DNA of 64,000 bases from positions 62,001-126,000 of the forward strand of contig JARGXX010000004.1 of the NCBI GenBank assembly GCA_030374765.1. Direction: 5' to 3'. Source of the DNA: Agarophyton chilense. Lineage: Eukaryota; Rhodophyta; Florideophyceae; Gracilariales; Gracilariaceae. Both the position numbers and the translations under genes were made by a program. The notes under the pieces were generated by a model, which did not search any database, was not told the DNA's origin, and saw only the letters and a list, made by a program, of their open reading frames with translations. Below, one piece after another: positions 1-10,600 of this stretch (position 1 is the stretch's first letter; each line of letters begins with the position of its first letter).

Positions 1-267
1 CCGACACACGACGAAGTCGAGTTTCACCACGCGAGCGCCAACGCGGACTACCAGTTCGATGAACCCCACCGTATCCAACGGTTTGTTGTTCGCGTCAGAG
101 ACCTCCGGGACGTGGTCACGGCGGATCCTAGACTGCAAAGAAGGCGGTAACACTTCCTCCACGACAAAGTTCGCACCGGCACCGGTGTCTAAGACGGTAA
201 GGTGTCGCACCATAAACTGGGGTGAAAGGCTAAGGTCAGCATAGACCTTGTAGTTTTTCTTGGCCAT
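1..267 (-). CDS. Aspartic protease start of the Gypsy pol region, partial
   Basis: The minus strand stays open from a possible ATG at 265-267 to the window edge. It contains LDTGAGANFV (about 170-200), the D-T-G-A active-site loop of retropepsin-type aspartic proteases, about 25 residues in. The upstream flank VRHLTV supplies the usual hydrophobic strand before the catalytic Asp. Reverse transcriptase, RNase H and integrase are expected beyond the left edge. Confidence 0.7.
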   Translation of the reverse strand, partial: MAKKNYKVYADLSLSPQFMVRHLTVLDTGAGANFVVEEVLPPSLQSRIRRDHVPEVSDANNKPLDTVGFIELVVRVGARVVKLDFVVCR

Positions 268-464
268 CACCAGAACTCTATCTTGGAATCGGTTATGGGA
301 AACACGTTTCTACGGACGACGCAGAACGCTAAAGTGTTCCGAGTTCACGTCATTCACGGCCTCTTTCCTTGAAAGGATTTTGACCGGGGAGCAAGGCTTG
401 GACGCCTCGGGCGCCGTCGACCTCGACTCTGAGGGCGCCCCTCTTTGAGAGGAGACTCCCACAT

Positions 465-1106
465 TTAGTTTTCCTGGGCCTGCTCCGCCGGAGGCGGCTG
501 CTCAGGGCGTTGAGCTGGCAACGCCTGGGCATCAGGTCCAGAAGGTACCGCAGAAGCGGTGGGGTGACCAACCACGTCGGTGACACGGGATTCCGGTGCA
601 GGTACCACCCGAGCTCGGGGAAGCGACACGTGACGTGGAACATCCGTTCGAGCACGGATATACGATGCAATCGGAACAGCTGCTTTGTCCTCCGGGGATA
701 GGGCCTCGTAATTGACTACGACTTGTGCCCATTCTCGGAGAGACAACACACACTGTGGAGAAGTATGGCCTGGTTTGTAGCAGAGATGACAAATCAGCCC
801 AGAGGCCGGTGTTGGGTGGCGAGGATCAGCGAACTTCACCGCTGGGCGGGTATCTCTCCAACCAGGACGCGAAAAGCGGACATTACCACTCTCATGTGGG
901 ACGCGTGGCGCACGGACGCGACCATTATCCGAATAGAGTAGCGTGTCATCCTCAATCATGTATTGTGACTCGTCCAAGGTTGAGGGTAACTCCGTTGTCG
1001 GGATGGAATGAACGTCGCTATGGGCTAGCTGCACGTTATCATAATCTCTTCGAGAGGCCTGTTCGTCGATCATCGAAGCTGACGGGGTACCCGGTTGTAA
1101 CATCAA
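465..1106 (-). CDS. Nucleocapsid-like frame with CCHC zinc knuckle
   Basis: A 213-codon open frame directly downstream of gag. It carries one CCHC zinc knuckle (CHLCYKPGHTSPQC, around residue 105-118, spacing C-X2-C-X4-H-X4-C), the nucleic-acid-binding signature of retroelement nucleocapsid proteins. The C-terminal third is Pro/Ala/Glu-rich linker. Only 24 bp separate it from the gag stop, and it precedes the protease frame, so it is probably the second part of the same polyprotein; how the element bridges the frames cannot be told here. Confidence 0.75.
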   Translation of the reverse strand: MMLQPGTPSASMIDEQASRRDYDNVQLAHSDVHSIPTTELPSTLDESQYMIEDDTLLYSDNGRVRAPRVPHESGNVRFSRPGWRDTRPAVKFADPRHPTPASGLICHLCYKPGHTSPQCVLSLREWAQVVVNYEALSPEDKAAVPIASYIRARTDVPRHVSLPRARVVPAPESRVTDVVGHPTASAVPSGPDAQALPAQRPEQPPPAEQAQEN

Positions 1107-1130
1107 CGCTTTTGCGGACCTAACTCTGGA

Positions 1131-2414
1131 TCAAGGAGTGCGTGCGCGCAGGGCTTCACCTTCTGCGCGAGCGAACTGCACTAGTTCCAAATACGTGGCT
1201 TTAGGTCTATCTTCTCGACGTCGAGCAACAAGAGTCCGGATCGCCGGGTCCAAACCATCGACAAACATGGTACAACGCTCTTCAGTGGGGTAAACATTGC
1301 CACAGCGGTGGAAGGCTTTGTTAAGGCGCGACGAATAATCGGTTTCCGACTCGCCTGGACGTTGGCGAGTGTCCCGCAGGGCGCGTATCGCCTGCTGAAT
1401 GGCGGAGTTAGTAGCATACGACCTCAGGAGGTACTGAACGGCTTTGGGCCAGCAGGTTACCCCTATTTCGGACGCGCGTGATGTACCTCTGACAGAGTGA
1501 TACTGGTCTTCTGCAAGCCCAGGTAAGAAGTACGGTAGGGCAATGTAGGCCTGTCCCTCGGTCATTCCAAGGATGTCAGCTTCTGCGACAAAGCGTGCCA
1601 AGAAATCTAACACCAATATTGGGTCTTCTCCAGAAAAGAACTGGTTTCGTAGTGAGAGCTGCATTCGCTTAATGTAGTCCTTCACCCTTCCCGTACCACG
1701 TGGTGTACGATCCAATGAAGAGTCCTCCAAACGGTAGTACTGGTATGATAAGAGCTTCTTAAAGAGCGAATTGGTCGGTTTCAGCTCCTTCAAACCTGTG
1801 TGCTTCCTTCCCTTCGTGCGGGCGCGGATCACACCATGGGTGGCTGTTGACCGCTTAGAGCGTGAGGAACGCTCACGGCGAGCTACTTCCACCGATGAAT
1901 CGGAAGAGTCGGACTCCGAGGATGAGGAATCCGACGCTTCGGGATCCGTTTTTCTTCGCTTCCTTCGGGCCTGGCGGTTCTCTTCCTTATTTCCCTTGTG
2001 GAATACTGCAACCGGCTCGGCGGGATCATCCCCCGACATTAGGGTTTGTTCCAACTTCTCCAGACGGCTTTGGACGCGCGAGAACTTGTCCGTGACGTCC
2101 TTGACAAAGGCAGAGGGTCCTCCAAGGAACTTTAGAATGGAGTTCACATCCGCACGGAGGACACGGAGGTCCTCAGAAAAATCCTGCGTAGCAGTGTCAT
2201 CCACCTTCTTGCGAAGGGAATCAAACTCCTCTGCAAGGATGACTTGGGCTTCCTGCATAGAGCGGAGTTGCTCTTCCACAGCTGCAAAGCTGGGATGGAG
2301 GGTGACATCCCTAGCAGGGGAGAGCATCTGGGCGGCGGCAGACGCCGGTCCTGCTCCACTTGCTGGGGGTGTCGAATCAGAGACAGGAGGTCTCGAGGTC
2401 CTTCCACCTGGCAC
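1131..2414 (-). CDS. Gag polyprotein of the Gypsy element
   Basis: A 427-codon open frame. The N-terminal 50 residues are Pro/Ser/Ala-rich. A predicted coiled coil follows (about 48-125), then a Lys/Arg-rich and Ser/Asp/Glu-rich patch (about 145-200), then a helical capsid-like region ending in a retrotransposon gag segment (about 235-420) with the typical pattern of bulky hydrophobics and a late QRPGESETDYSSRLNKAFH stretch. The same protein is recognisable, decayed, on the plus strand inside the chromovirus (30.5-31.2 kb) and on the minus strand near 24.7 kb. It would assemble the particle that packages element RNA. The next frame downstream carries the nucleocapsid knuckle. Confidence 0.8.
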   Translation of the reverse strand: MPGGRTSRPPVSDSTPPASGAGPASAAAQMLSPARDVTLHPSFAAVEEQLRSMQEAQVILAEEFDSLRKKVDDTATQDFSEDLRVLRADVNSILKFLGGPSAFVKDVTDKFSRVQSRLEKLEQTLMSGDDPAEPVAVFHKGNKEENRQARRKRRKTDPEASDSSSSESDSSDSSVEVARRERSSRSKRSTATHGVIRARTKGRKHTGLKELKPTNSLFKKLLSYQYYRLEDSSLDRTPRGTGRVKDYIKRMQLSLRNQFFSGEDPILVLDFLARFVAEADILGMTEGQAYIALPYFLPGLAEDQYHSVRGTSRASEIGVTCWPKAVQYLLRSYATNSAIQQAIRALRDTRQRPGESETDYSSRLNKAFHRCGNVYPTEERCTMFVDGLDPAIRTLVARRREDRPKATYLELVQFARAEGEALRARTP

Positions 2415-2668
2415 GCCATTCGATCCACCGGTATGAGACCGTGAACGGACCGGGATACGGGATGGTTGCGATGGTTCCGGTGCACCGGTTTGACTCCGGG
2501 TCTTCGGACGGTCTTTGGACGACCTGAGATCAGTATCCGTTACACGTGAGTATCCAAACCCGATCGGCTAGTGGGGCCAAGAAACTTCCTCAAAGAGGGC
2601 AACTGAGATCAACCTCAATTTGTGAGTCTTCTTTCCGATCAATCGTGATTGAGTGTGCCCGACTCAAA

Positions 2669-2690
2669 GTTCTAAGTCGTGAGACCAGTT
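2669..2690 (-). other. Primer-binding site region of the Gypsy element
   Basis: Directly after the LTR end the minus strand reads AACTGGTCTCACGACTTAGA. The chromovirus at 29 kb has TTTTGGTCTCCGGCCTTAGA at the same place, so both share TGGTCTC, a variable middle and CTTAGAA. This fits a tRNA-primed start site. Which tRNA supplies the 3' end is not identifiable from the window. Confidence 0.5.
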
Positions 2691-3578
2691 TGTAGGACAA
2701 CGCTTGGAGCGGAGACACCAAGAAGATGTTCGGGATCTTCCTTTCTTGAGAGACACGCCTCAGGCGGAGGAGACGCGTCCCAGCGGAGCACAGAAACAGA
2801 GCCACTCTGGAAAGGCACGACGAAGTTGGGTGTAAGACCGAGGCAAATCCGGCGGGATATACCTAGAGTGTTTAGGTAAGCACGGCACAGTCCGGGGTGT
2901 GACCAATCCTAGGCGGAGTGGTACCACGGCGATTGTCGGAAAAGGAGCGAGGAAACAATCGTATGAGGTGTACGAGCGAGGTGAGTGAGGCGGCCACTCA
3001 CGAGAGCCAAAATGGAGAACAAGAGGAAAACAGGGGCGAAACCCTAGACAGGGGCGAGACTACGACAAGTGTCGGCGATTAAATATGAACCTACGGTGGT
3101 GGTAGCACTCTGGTAGACAGAGGGGTGGATGAACTAACGTACAACGGGCGCTCACGCAATATGCGGTGAAGACGCGCCGAAGGCGAAAAGTTCAGAGCCA
3201 AGACTCCCTCCTTGGGATCCCCCAAGAGGGTGTTTACTGGGGAGCAGTGCTCAACCTCCTAGGTAGTGTGGTGCGCGGCCCCTGACAGTGGGCGCGCGCC
3301 CGAAAAATAGACACTAAATAGCGATAGCGTAGCTAAATAAATACTGAAAATTACTAAATAATACTAACAATTAGGTCGAATCCGGGCCACGTGTGGCACG
3401 CCTCGCACTCGAGCGTCGGCATCCGTGCAGTCCACGTGTTCCACCAGTGTGCACCTCCGGTCCTAACCGGCCGTCGACACGCAATAGCGGTATAGCTTTT
3501 CATAGGCCAAGCTAGTTCTCAAGTGAGCGAAATCTCTAAGTCCTGGGAAGAAACCCCCTTGAAGGGCATTGCACTTCA
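2691..3578 (-). repeat. 5' LTR of the left-edge Gypsy element
   Basis: On the minus strand the LTR opens with TGAAGTGCAA and closes with CCTACA, about 890 bp in all. Both tips recur in the LTRs at 60.7-63.8 kb. The gag-distal third holds an AT-rich stretch (about 3300-3370) that could serve as the TATA region. The gag-proximal part (about 2730-3240) is a run of very short hairpins, including one around 3200-3230 built on CTTGGG and CCCAAG. By position it would be the R-U5 leader of the genomic RNA. No target-site duplication can be checked because the other end is out of view. Confidence 0.7.
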
Positions 3579-5146
3579 GTATGTTCCTAAGGAGCACAGG
3601 GCACAAGTGTTACACAAGCTAATCGTGCTTGGCCTTCGCTACTCTATTTATGTTGTGGCTGCAGAGACTGGAAGCGTCTACTAAGTCATAAAAAATGCAC
3701 GAGAAGTATCCCTACCGCGTGCAGGCATATTATGGAAGACGCTGCAAGGACTTTGGTGCAGTGGGCACATGAGGACGAAGTCTCTTTTCCGGCTTTCGTT
3801 ACGGCAGAGTAAATGAACCTGCTAAACACTCGGCACAAGTTTCGAAAAATTGTTGAGAAACAAGTCTTTGACAACGGCTGTTTTACACCCTTGAAGCTGG
3901 TCAAACACGCGGCACAGAGCTTCTATTCTAAAACTAAAGCTGGTGTAGATGGAGCCACGCAACATAGATCCATCTTGCGCAGCTCAACCTCCCATTTGAA
4001 ATGGGAGCAGTAAATCGTGTCGCAGACATTGAAGAAGATTGCAATTATTTCATTCTTTGAATGGAGAATGTTTGAGCGACAAGACTTGTTGCAGATGTCG
4101 GAATCTTTCACGTCACCAGGCAACTATCCCAACTGTCTAAATAAGGTTCAAGCAACGGCAGATTTGGTTTTATGTTTGACGTATCACAAGATTTGATTAG
4201 CTATGCTGCAGCTATTCAAATTCAAAACTCTGAGTTATTGAGTGTAAAAGAAGTAACCGCAGCAGATGAGGTGAAACCTTTGGTTGATTTGGCGTGGAAT
4301 CGGAAGAGAAACAGGCTCGTGTTCTTCAACGTCACCAATGGCGTTTCCCTGCAACTCGATGTTAAAGGCCACTCTCCACAGCAGAAACAGATCGTTTCCT
4401 GTGCATTAAGCGTGTTGAAAAAGCCTGGTTGGAGGGGGCATGAATCTATTTACTGCTGTGATCTTTGTTTCGTTCATTTGAGCATAAGCATCTATGCAGG
4501 ACTTAGGAAAAGCTGTTGAAACGTCTGGCACGTAAACAAGCGGCTCGAAGGTCGAAGAACGCCCCCGTCTGTGGTTACCACAGAAATAGAAATCAACGGT
4601 GAAAGTGGTAGTGGCAGTGGGGAACAAGAGACCGATTCTGGTAGTGAGCGATCCACACATAGGCAACGCAGGACGAAGTTTCTTGTCTAGGAGCAGTAGT
4701 GCAGTAAAAAGGGGTGAATGTGGAATACAAAGATCGGGCATATGGGTGCGGTATAGCGCACTTAACGGCATTTTTAAGGTTGCGGTTTCATGTCTGGAGC
4801 TCTGTGTTCTATCCTTCACCACTCTGAAATTTGGCAACATCTAAGGCTGACATTTGGTGGATAGATCGTAGTAAGCTGGATGACGCCTGTCAATTTAATT
4901 GGCCAATAGTTAAGTTTAGCCGAACTACTATAGTGCCAAAAACAGGGTTCGCTATAGCAGACCTTTAAACCTGGCATTAGGGATATGCCATCTCGTTTTG
5001 GATCTAACGATATCTCACTGTAATGCTTGAAACCTATCACAATGTGGTGTGACTTCTGAGGGTATTACGGAACACGTGGCGTGCGCTTGCAATTGAGAAT
5101 ACTCATGGGATGATGGATTGCTCTCAGAAACTCGAATAAATTATGA
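3579..5146. other. Intergenic; decayed coding traces, no intact gene
   Basis: Right flank of the Gypsy LTR. From about 3590 to 4520 the plus strand shows short coding-like stretches in several frames (for instance 3730-3810, 3813-4013 and 4172-4519), each ending in stops. They read like the relic of one larger protein, possibly a DNA-transposon transposase, but no diagnostic motif was recognised. From 4520 to 5146 nothing beyond ordinary intergenic sequence is visible. Confidence 0.4.
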
Positions 5147-6109
5147 ATGTCCGTCAAGTTACAACGGTACCTGAAGTCAAGGAGAAATTCATTATCTCTC
5201 GAGAAAGACGCAATACCGTTCAGCATGTCTCATTTCGCCACTCTGTCAATATCGCTTCCAACTCCAGCAAAAACAAACACCAGAACAACATCAGTTCAAA
5301 GGCACAACTCAGAAGAACTAACAGCCATTGACATATCGCCACCGCGCCGTCGTTCAAGACTCCTCCGGTGTATCAATCCTTCGTTTGTCGAGAACGCGAT
5401 CTTATCACCATGTTCATCATGCGATCTCTCATTCTTGGCTGGCTATTCATGGATTTTACATCCCGATATTCTACTAATCTGGCGCGTTCTAATGTTTCTA
5501 TACATGATTGTCACTTTGGCTGTGGTTTCTGTTTCAGATATTCCTCGAATGTATACCTTATCGTTTTGCATCTACTGCGCGCAGCTGGTTTGTTCTTGCG
5601 TTTGTGTTCTGTCCAGTTGTTTATCGGTTTTTGAAGCAAGGATTCGATTTCAAAAACGAGATTCGAGAAGACGAAGTGGCTTTGTTCACCTCGTGGACAC
5701 TTCGGCAATTGCGCTATCACAAAACTTGATCACACTATGTCTATACAATGACATTATCGTATCAATACGAGATGAAGTAGTCGACGTGAACCAAACAGCG
5801 TTCAAGCTGGTACACTGGTACAGTCTAATCCCCGCTGGCTTCGAACTAGTACTGGGCTGTGCAGAGTTTCGCGCATCGTATTACAAAATCTTGTTCATTT
5901 TGAAGATTTTTGTCTTGTGCTCTGCGTTTCTGGCGAGATACATCCCATGGATGCCAAGAGTGTCGCAAGTTTACGACGATTTATGGCATGATGGTACGAA
6001 TGCGTCAGCACTGATGGTGGCATTGCAAATGGCGATCATCGGAATTCTTTGTGGTGTTTCTGTGATGGGTGTGCAAAGAGCGAGGCAATCGCTCATACGG
6101 CGGGTGTAG
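5147..6109 (+). CDS. Multi-pass membrane protein, hypothetical
   Basis: A 320-residue protein. The first 95 residues are Ser/Thr/Arg-rich and probably cytosolic. Hydrophobic segments follow at about 107-130, 134-161, 184-204, 221-240, 247-264 and 285-308, giving five or six membrane passes, and the tail ends in RRV. The spacing and the segment HWYSLIPAGFELVLG recall the FAR-17a/AIG1-like and rolling-stone membrane families, but that is a weak pattern match. ATG at 5147 is used because the frame is open from there; the Met at residue 27 is an alternative. It stands alone, with no close neighbour on either side. Confidence 0.6.
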   Translation: MSVKLQRYLKSRRNSLSLEKDAIPFSMSHFATLSISLPTPAKTNTRTTSVQRHNSEELTAIDISPPRRRSRLLRCINPSFVENAILSPCSSCDLSFLAGYSWILHPDILLIWRVLMFLYMIVTLAVVSVSDIPRMYTLSFCIYCAQLVCSCVCVLSSCLSVFEARIRFQKRDSRRRSGFVHLVDTSAIALSQNLITLCLYNDIIVSIRDEVVDVNQTAFKLVHWYSLIPAGFELVLGCAEFRASYYKILFILKIFVLCSAFLARYIPWMPRVSQVYDDLWHDGTNASALMVALQMAIIGILCGVSVMGVQRARQSLIRRV

Positions 6110-7228
6110 TTCTGGAGTTGAAGGAAGATAAGTTAACCGTAGAAAGAAATACTGATTGCGCTGTTGTCAGGTTAACCCTTTACTGTGGAATCGTGATGAA
6201 TGGAAAGAAGGTCTGTGATTTAGAACTAGTTGCGAAGGTAAGGCAAATCTGTATCTGCGTGTGATATGGAATGTGGGTCGTACAAAGCCGAGTGGATGCC
6301 GAGATAAGATAGAGAGGATACAGTGTAAATGGATTGCATGAGTGGATGAGCCAAACAGGACCATGCCGGACAGAGTTTCATACTCAACACGTGGCTCATG
6401 GCGGTTCCATCGTCTTTCACTCAACCAAGTAGGTTCGGACTTTGAGATGGTGTGGCTTCTATATTTGCAGCGACGAATTGGCGCGGGCCGTAGTCAAAGG
6501 GGACGACGTTGACTGTCAGGATCCAAGGGGCCCTTCGTTCAAAAGGGGATCGCAGGGATCAAGCCGCGGAAGAGCGGCTCCCACTTTCCCCCATGATGCT
6601 AGTTGTCATAAAGCATGAGCTTTCGAAGAACAAATATGCAGGCGGTGGGTGGAACAAACATGCAGGCGGTGGGTGGACCAAACAAGCTCACTCGTTTAAT
6701 GACCCGTGTGAAAAGTGGAACAATCATATATCAGGGGGAGCGGTCCACCACACCGCCAAGCGCGCAAGAACCGAACGACTCGTTGAACCGTTCACACACT
6801 GCTTTTGAGTGGCTATATTACCAACGAGTCAGCCGGAGCAATCACCTGATAATCTCAACGTGTGCAGCTGCCAACACTTGCCTCTAATATGCGGGTAATT
6901 CTGAAACGAGCTCCAGTACGACCGACACAGGCTTGGCCCTAATACTGACGTTCCACAATCTCGTATCTCGCTCTGGAACGAAAACTCTCACTAAAAATAA
7001 TTGAGAAATATGCCCGCTTCTTCCAACTGCGAACAGATCCAGCACTGTTTGTGCAGCCAATGAGAAAAGAGCCACTCACGTCTTTTCATTGGCCGCCCGC
7101 GGTAGTACGAACGGTCAGGTGGTCGTCGGCCCCTCCACTTCAAAAGCCCAAGAATCGCGACGCTCCCGTACTTAAGCCCCAACGCTGATCTCATCGCAGA
7201 ATGGTGAATGTCGCACATCTTTCATCGT
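6110..7228. other. Intergenic, no gene seen
   Basis: No frame here looks like a conserved protein. The stretch holds a 24-bp tandem duplication (6629-6676). Near its right end, around 7055-7092, CCAAT and ATTGG lie about 30 bp apart in a GC-rich context, which resembles a promoter pointing right toward the decayed frame at 7229-7570. Confidence 0.4.
6629..6676. repeat. Tandem duplication, 24 bp x 2
   Basis: Two adjacent 24-bp units sharing ATGCAGGCGGTGGGTGG differ at one base, followed by the start of a third. This points to a recent local slippage or unequal-exchange event. No function is evident. Confidence 0.85.
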
Positions 7229-7571
7229 AGTTTCAGTCTCAGCTTCAGTCTCAGCTTCAGTCACGGCTTCAGCCGCAGCTTCAACAACGGTTTCACAACA
7301 AGCTGCGCCAACAACTGTAGCAATGGTTCACAAGCGGCTTCAACAGCACCTCGAGCTATAGCTTCAGCGAGTTTGTGCAGTGTTCCCAAGCGCGACTCGA
7401 GCAACTATCTCAGTCGCAGCTTTAACCGCAGCTTCAGCTCCATTGTCACCTTCTTCAGCCAAAGAAATGTTTGAGCCTTTGCCCTTGCATCGTCCTTCGG
7501 GCGAAATACCCATGAAAGCAGCCAGAGACCAATGCCCCATTTTACAAGCCGAGGGGTTTCATCAGCTATGA
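7229..7571 (+). pseudogene. Degenerate 12-bp minisatellite and decayed Ala/Ser-rich frame
   Basis: Six near-exact 12-bp units (7229-7300, consensus AGCTTCAGTCTC) are followed by weaker copies to about 7440. One plus frame reads as a Ser/Ala/Val repeat (SASVSASVTASAAAS) and, after an in-frame TAG, resumes in the same frame near 7380 as SVAALTAASAPLSPSSAKEM and runs to a stop at 7571. This suggests a small, once-coding, low-complexity gene now broken. CCAAT boxes upstream (about 7055-7092) would suit a promoter. The alternative is a plain minisatellite with chance frames. Confidence 0.4.
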
Positions 7572-7675
7572 GATGCTCGATCCAGCTTTACCATCTTGTG
7601 GAACTGCCTTCGGTAGTAATCGGATATGTACATCGCCATGGAGCGCTACAACTATCTACTGCACCACACTCACCT

Positions 7676-10600
7676 TCAGACCTCCATGTCCTCCCCATCG
7701 GCACCTTGCGACACAGTACCATCTTCTGACTCTCCTGAATCGCTCTCTGCACTGCTCACAACTCTGCCTGACCTTCCGATGATTTCTTGCACCTCCCGCC
7801 GCACTGCGGCCGATCTCGCGTCGGCAACCGGTCCGTCGAAACTCAGTGGTCGATACCGTCTTCTCTCCCGCCTTCTGTGAATCACTGCAACATTTCCGAT
7901 AGGGCTTTCTCCAAATGCGAATAGTGACCGAGTACCCGGTGTCATTGAACCCAGGCCGTTGCTTTGACTTCTCCGCACGCTGTGCTGTCGACTCAGAACC
8001 ATGTTCCTCGTGGACGGTGACATGGGAGAAACAACAATCGATCCGATTCGTATAGGCGATCTTCGTGTCTTCATGATACGCATAGGACTCTGCAATAACT
8101 TACGACCAAGATCCTCAAACATCTCCTTTCGTTCCCTTCCCTCACGGCGGCTTGCCCGTCTAGCAAGGTCATTCAAACCTTCCGAACCTTGGTCGTCTGC
8201 CTTACTTTCTTGCGATGTTTCTGCTAATCTCTTTGCATCTCGGCCTCCAGTATCTTCGCCCGTCGGTACGATAAAGTTGCTCATGTACGGCACAAACACT
8301 TCGTTATAAAAGCGAATGATATCGCCCGTCTCTTCAGTCGTCGATGCCGATCGTGGCCCACCATCTTCGGCTGCATCTCCCGCCAACAAATGCCCGAAAT
8401 CTTCAAGCAAAATGTTACGGGACACTGGTGGAGAATTGCTCAGAAATGTGGGATCGCTTGTGTGCTCCAATTGATTGTAGTGCCACACGATATGGCGGAA
8501 CTGCAGTTGGATATGTCGGATCTTGGCCACTCCATATATCACACACAGGATGATCAAATCAACATGTCTGTTGATTGTTAAATTCCATCTGCACCACAGA
8601 GCATACTTCACGCTTCTCCACACTGTAGACCGAAGGTTGGTGAGGTCAAGTCTTCTTAGCAACTCTTCTGTTCTAGTGCCTGCCAGGGCAAACACCTTTT
8701 CAAAAAAGAAGTCAAGAACTCTTGCCCTGGCTTCAACATCTCCGTACAGTCGTTCCGGACGCTCCATTTCTTTCAACCTTGGTGTGCTCATCGCCTTTGT
8801 CTCTATGAATTGTCCTTCTTCGACCTTCTGCTTTTGCGGCGTCACCGGGGATTGTTCTACACTGTCTGGCTGTTCATTATGTGCTACTGACTGATCGAAC
8901 ATTTGTGTGTCTCCGCCAACACTAGCTTCTTCAAACTTCTCTTTTGGTGAGAATGGTTTCGGCCCATCTTGCGTAAGAAGGCAATCTCGACTATAGGCTT
9001 GAAGCACTCGCACTAGAGGGGAGTCATGTTTCCATGCCATCCATTCTAGAATACGAGCATCGCAGCTAATCAAATGATTAACCAAACAACGTGGCATCTG
9101 TGGTACAAGTGTACAGAATGTATCCAGCGCCTTAGTAAGCTCAAACGGAGAGACATTGAAAGCACGATAGGCAACTGTGAAAACTTGAAGATCCCTTCTA
9201 CCATAGGCAGCGACAGTAGTCTCCCACGCGAAAGTGAGAAAGCTTTTGTGAAGGATGTAGTTGTGAAGTACATTGCTATTAAACTTTTCAGGCTGTTCGC
9301 GTAGCCGACGACGTTCCTTCTCGAGAATACCTTCCATTGCTGAGAAATAGACAGCCAAAGCTTCACGTTTGTACCGGGAAGTATTCAGGTCCGGAATGAC
9401 GTCACACAAAGCATCCGAGTACCGTCTGCCAACATCAATGATAGCGTATAATGGGCGACCACCCCCAGTGACCCTTCTCAGATCGTCCGATGTAGCCACA
9501 CTGTCTAGCGGGCATGTGAGACACGTTTCGCTTCGAGTTTCCGGTCGTTTCTGCTTCAGCTCACTGATCCACGTTGCAGATCGATTATTGTCACTGCCGG
9601 GAGTGAGAGCAACGTTTGATGATGGAGGTGTAGGAGGCACGACAGTCGTACAGTGTGGCGTAACGGCAGCTACTGTGGCAAGTGCCTCCAATGCATCAGG
9701 GTGAGTGGACAGATAGCGTGAGAAGCGAACCGGGGATGACAGTGGCGAATGCATGGCAGACCGAGTGCGTGTTCGACGCGGCGTAGGCGGACGGGCTGAT
9801 GATGGGGTGACGGCAAAGTCGGAAGCCTTTCGACGACGTCGGGGGCGTGGGGTAGGTGCTGGGGACTGGCTTTCGCCGTCCATACGCCGCTTGCGATTGA
9901 GAGGTGTGGACGGCTGCGATGAGGCTTGAGGCGTTGACGGTTCTGCGTTGGTAGTGGGCTGGACCGGAGATCCTACTTGCACAGGCGGGTCTTTGTTGGG
10001 TTTGAGCGGTGCAGCGACGGATGATTGTACTGGACGGGGGCTTTGCGAGGAAGTTGATGTTCCAGCGCATGAAGACTGACGTGGTAAGGGGGGCGAGAGT
10101 GGTAAAGCAGTAACGGCAGTAAGCTGTGGGGCGTGAAGAAAGATACGTTCGTCGCTTACAATACGGTCATCGACAGCGGTGAGTTGTTGTGCATACACTT
10201 CATCTAGGGCCTTGCCATGGGCATCGATATCATCGTCAGTAGCTGGAAAGAACGGTAAGCGAGTGAGGATAGCGGGAGGTAGGAGAGTATCAACTGCGCG
10301 TTGGTATTGGTGCAACTCGCTCGGCACGGCGCATGTGATACGAAATACGGCGTTCTCAGGATCATCTGCTGCAATGAGACCGGACTGCATGAGGCAGGCG
10401 AGCAGCAAATGGTAGGCTTGAACATGGTTATACCACGAGCCGGACGGAGATGAGAGCGAGGCCTTTGCAATGATGAACAAGAGCCATGCGAGTCGTGGAA
10501 CAGAGGGGTGATTGTGAAGCAAACGGCGACCGATGAGAAAGCGAAGCTTTCTCCAAACGTGTGCTGTTACCATGAAGGCAGTGTGCGACGGGGGCACGTC

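Larger units (their letters stand above)
1..3578 (-). mobile_element. Gypsy-type LTR retrotransposon, 5' part, cut by the window edge
   Basis: Read on the minus strand, the parts come in the order LTR (2691-3578), primer-binding region, gag (1131-2414), a zinc-knuckle frame (465-1106) and the start of a protease frame that runs off the left edge. This is the order of Ty3/Gypsy elements. The visible frames are long and open, so this copy looks fairly young and close to whole in the part shown; reverse transcriptase and integrase would lie outside. A decayed relative with the same gag layout lies at about 24.1-26.1 kb, and LTR relatives lie at 60.7-63.8 kb. Family assignment rests on gag, zinc knuckle and protease only. 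Confidence 0.85.

Noticed and set aside
1771-2436. 221-codon plus frame
   Set aside because: Mirror of the gag coding sequence on the opposite strand.
3590-4520. Intact transposase gene
   Set aside because: Coding traces change frame and contain stops; no catalytic motif could be identified.
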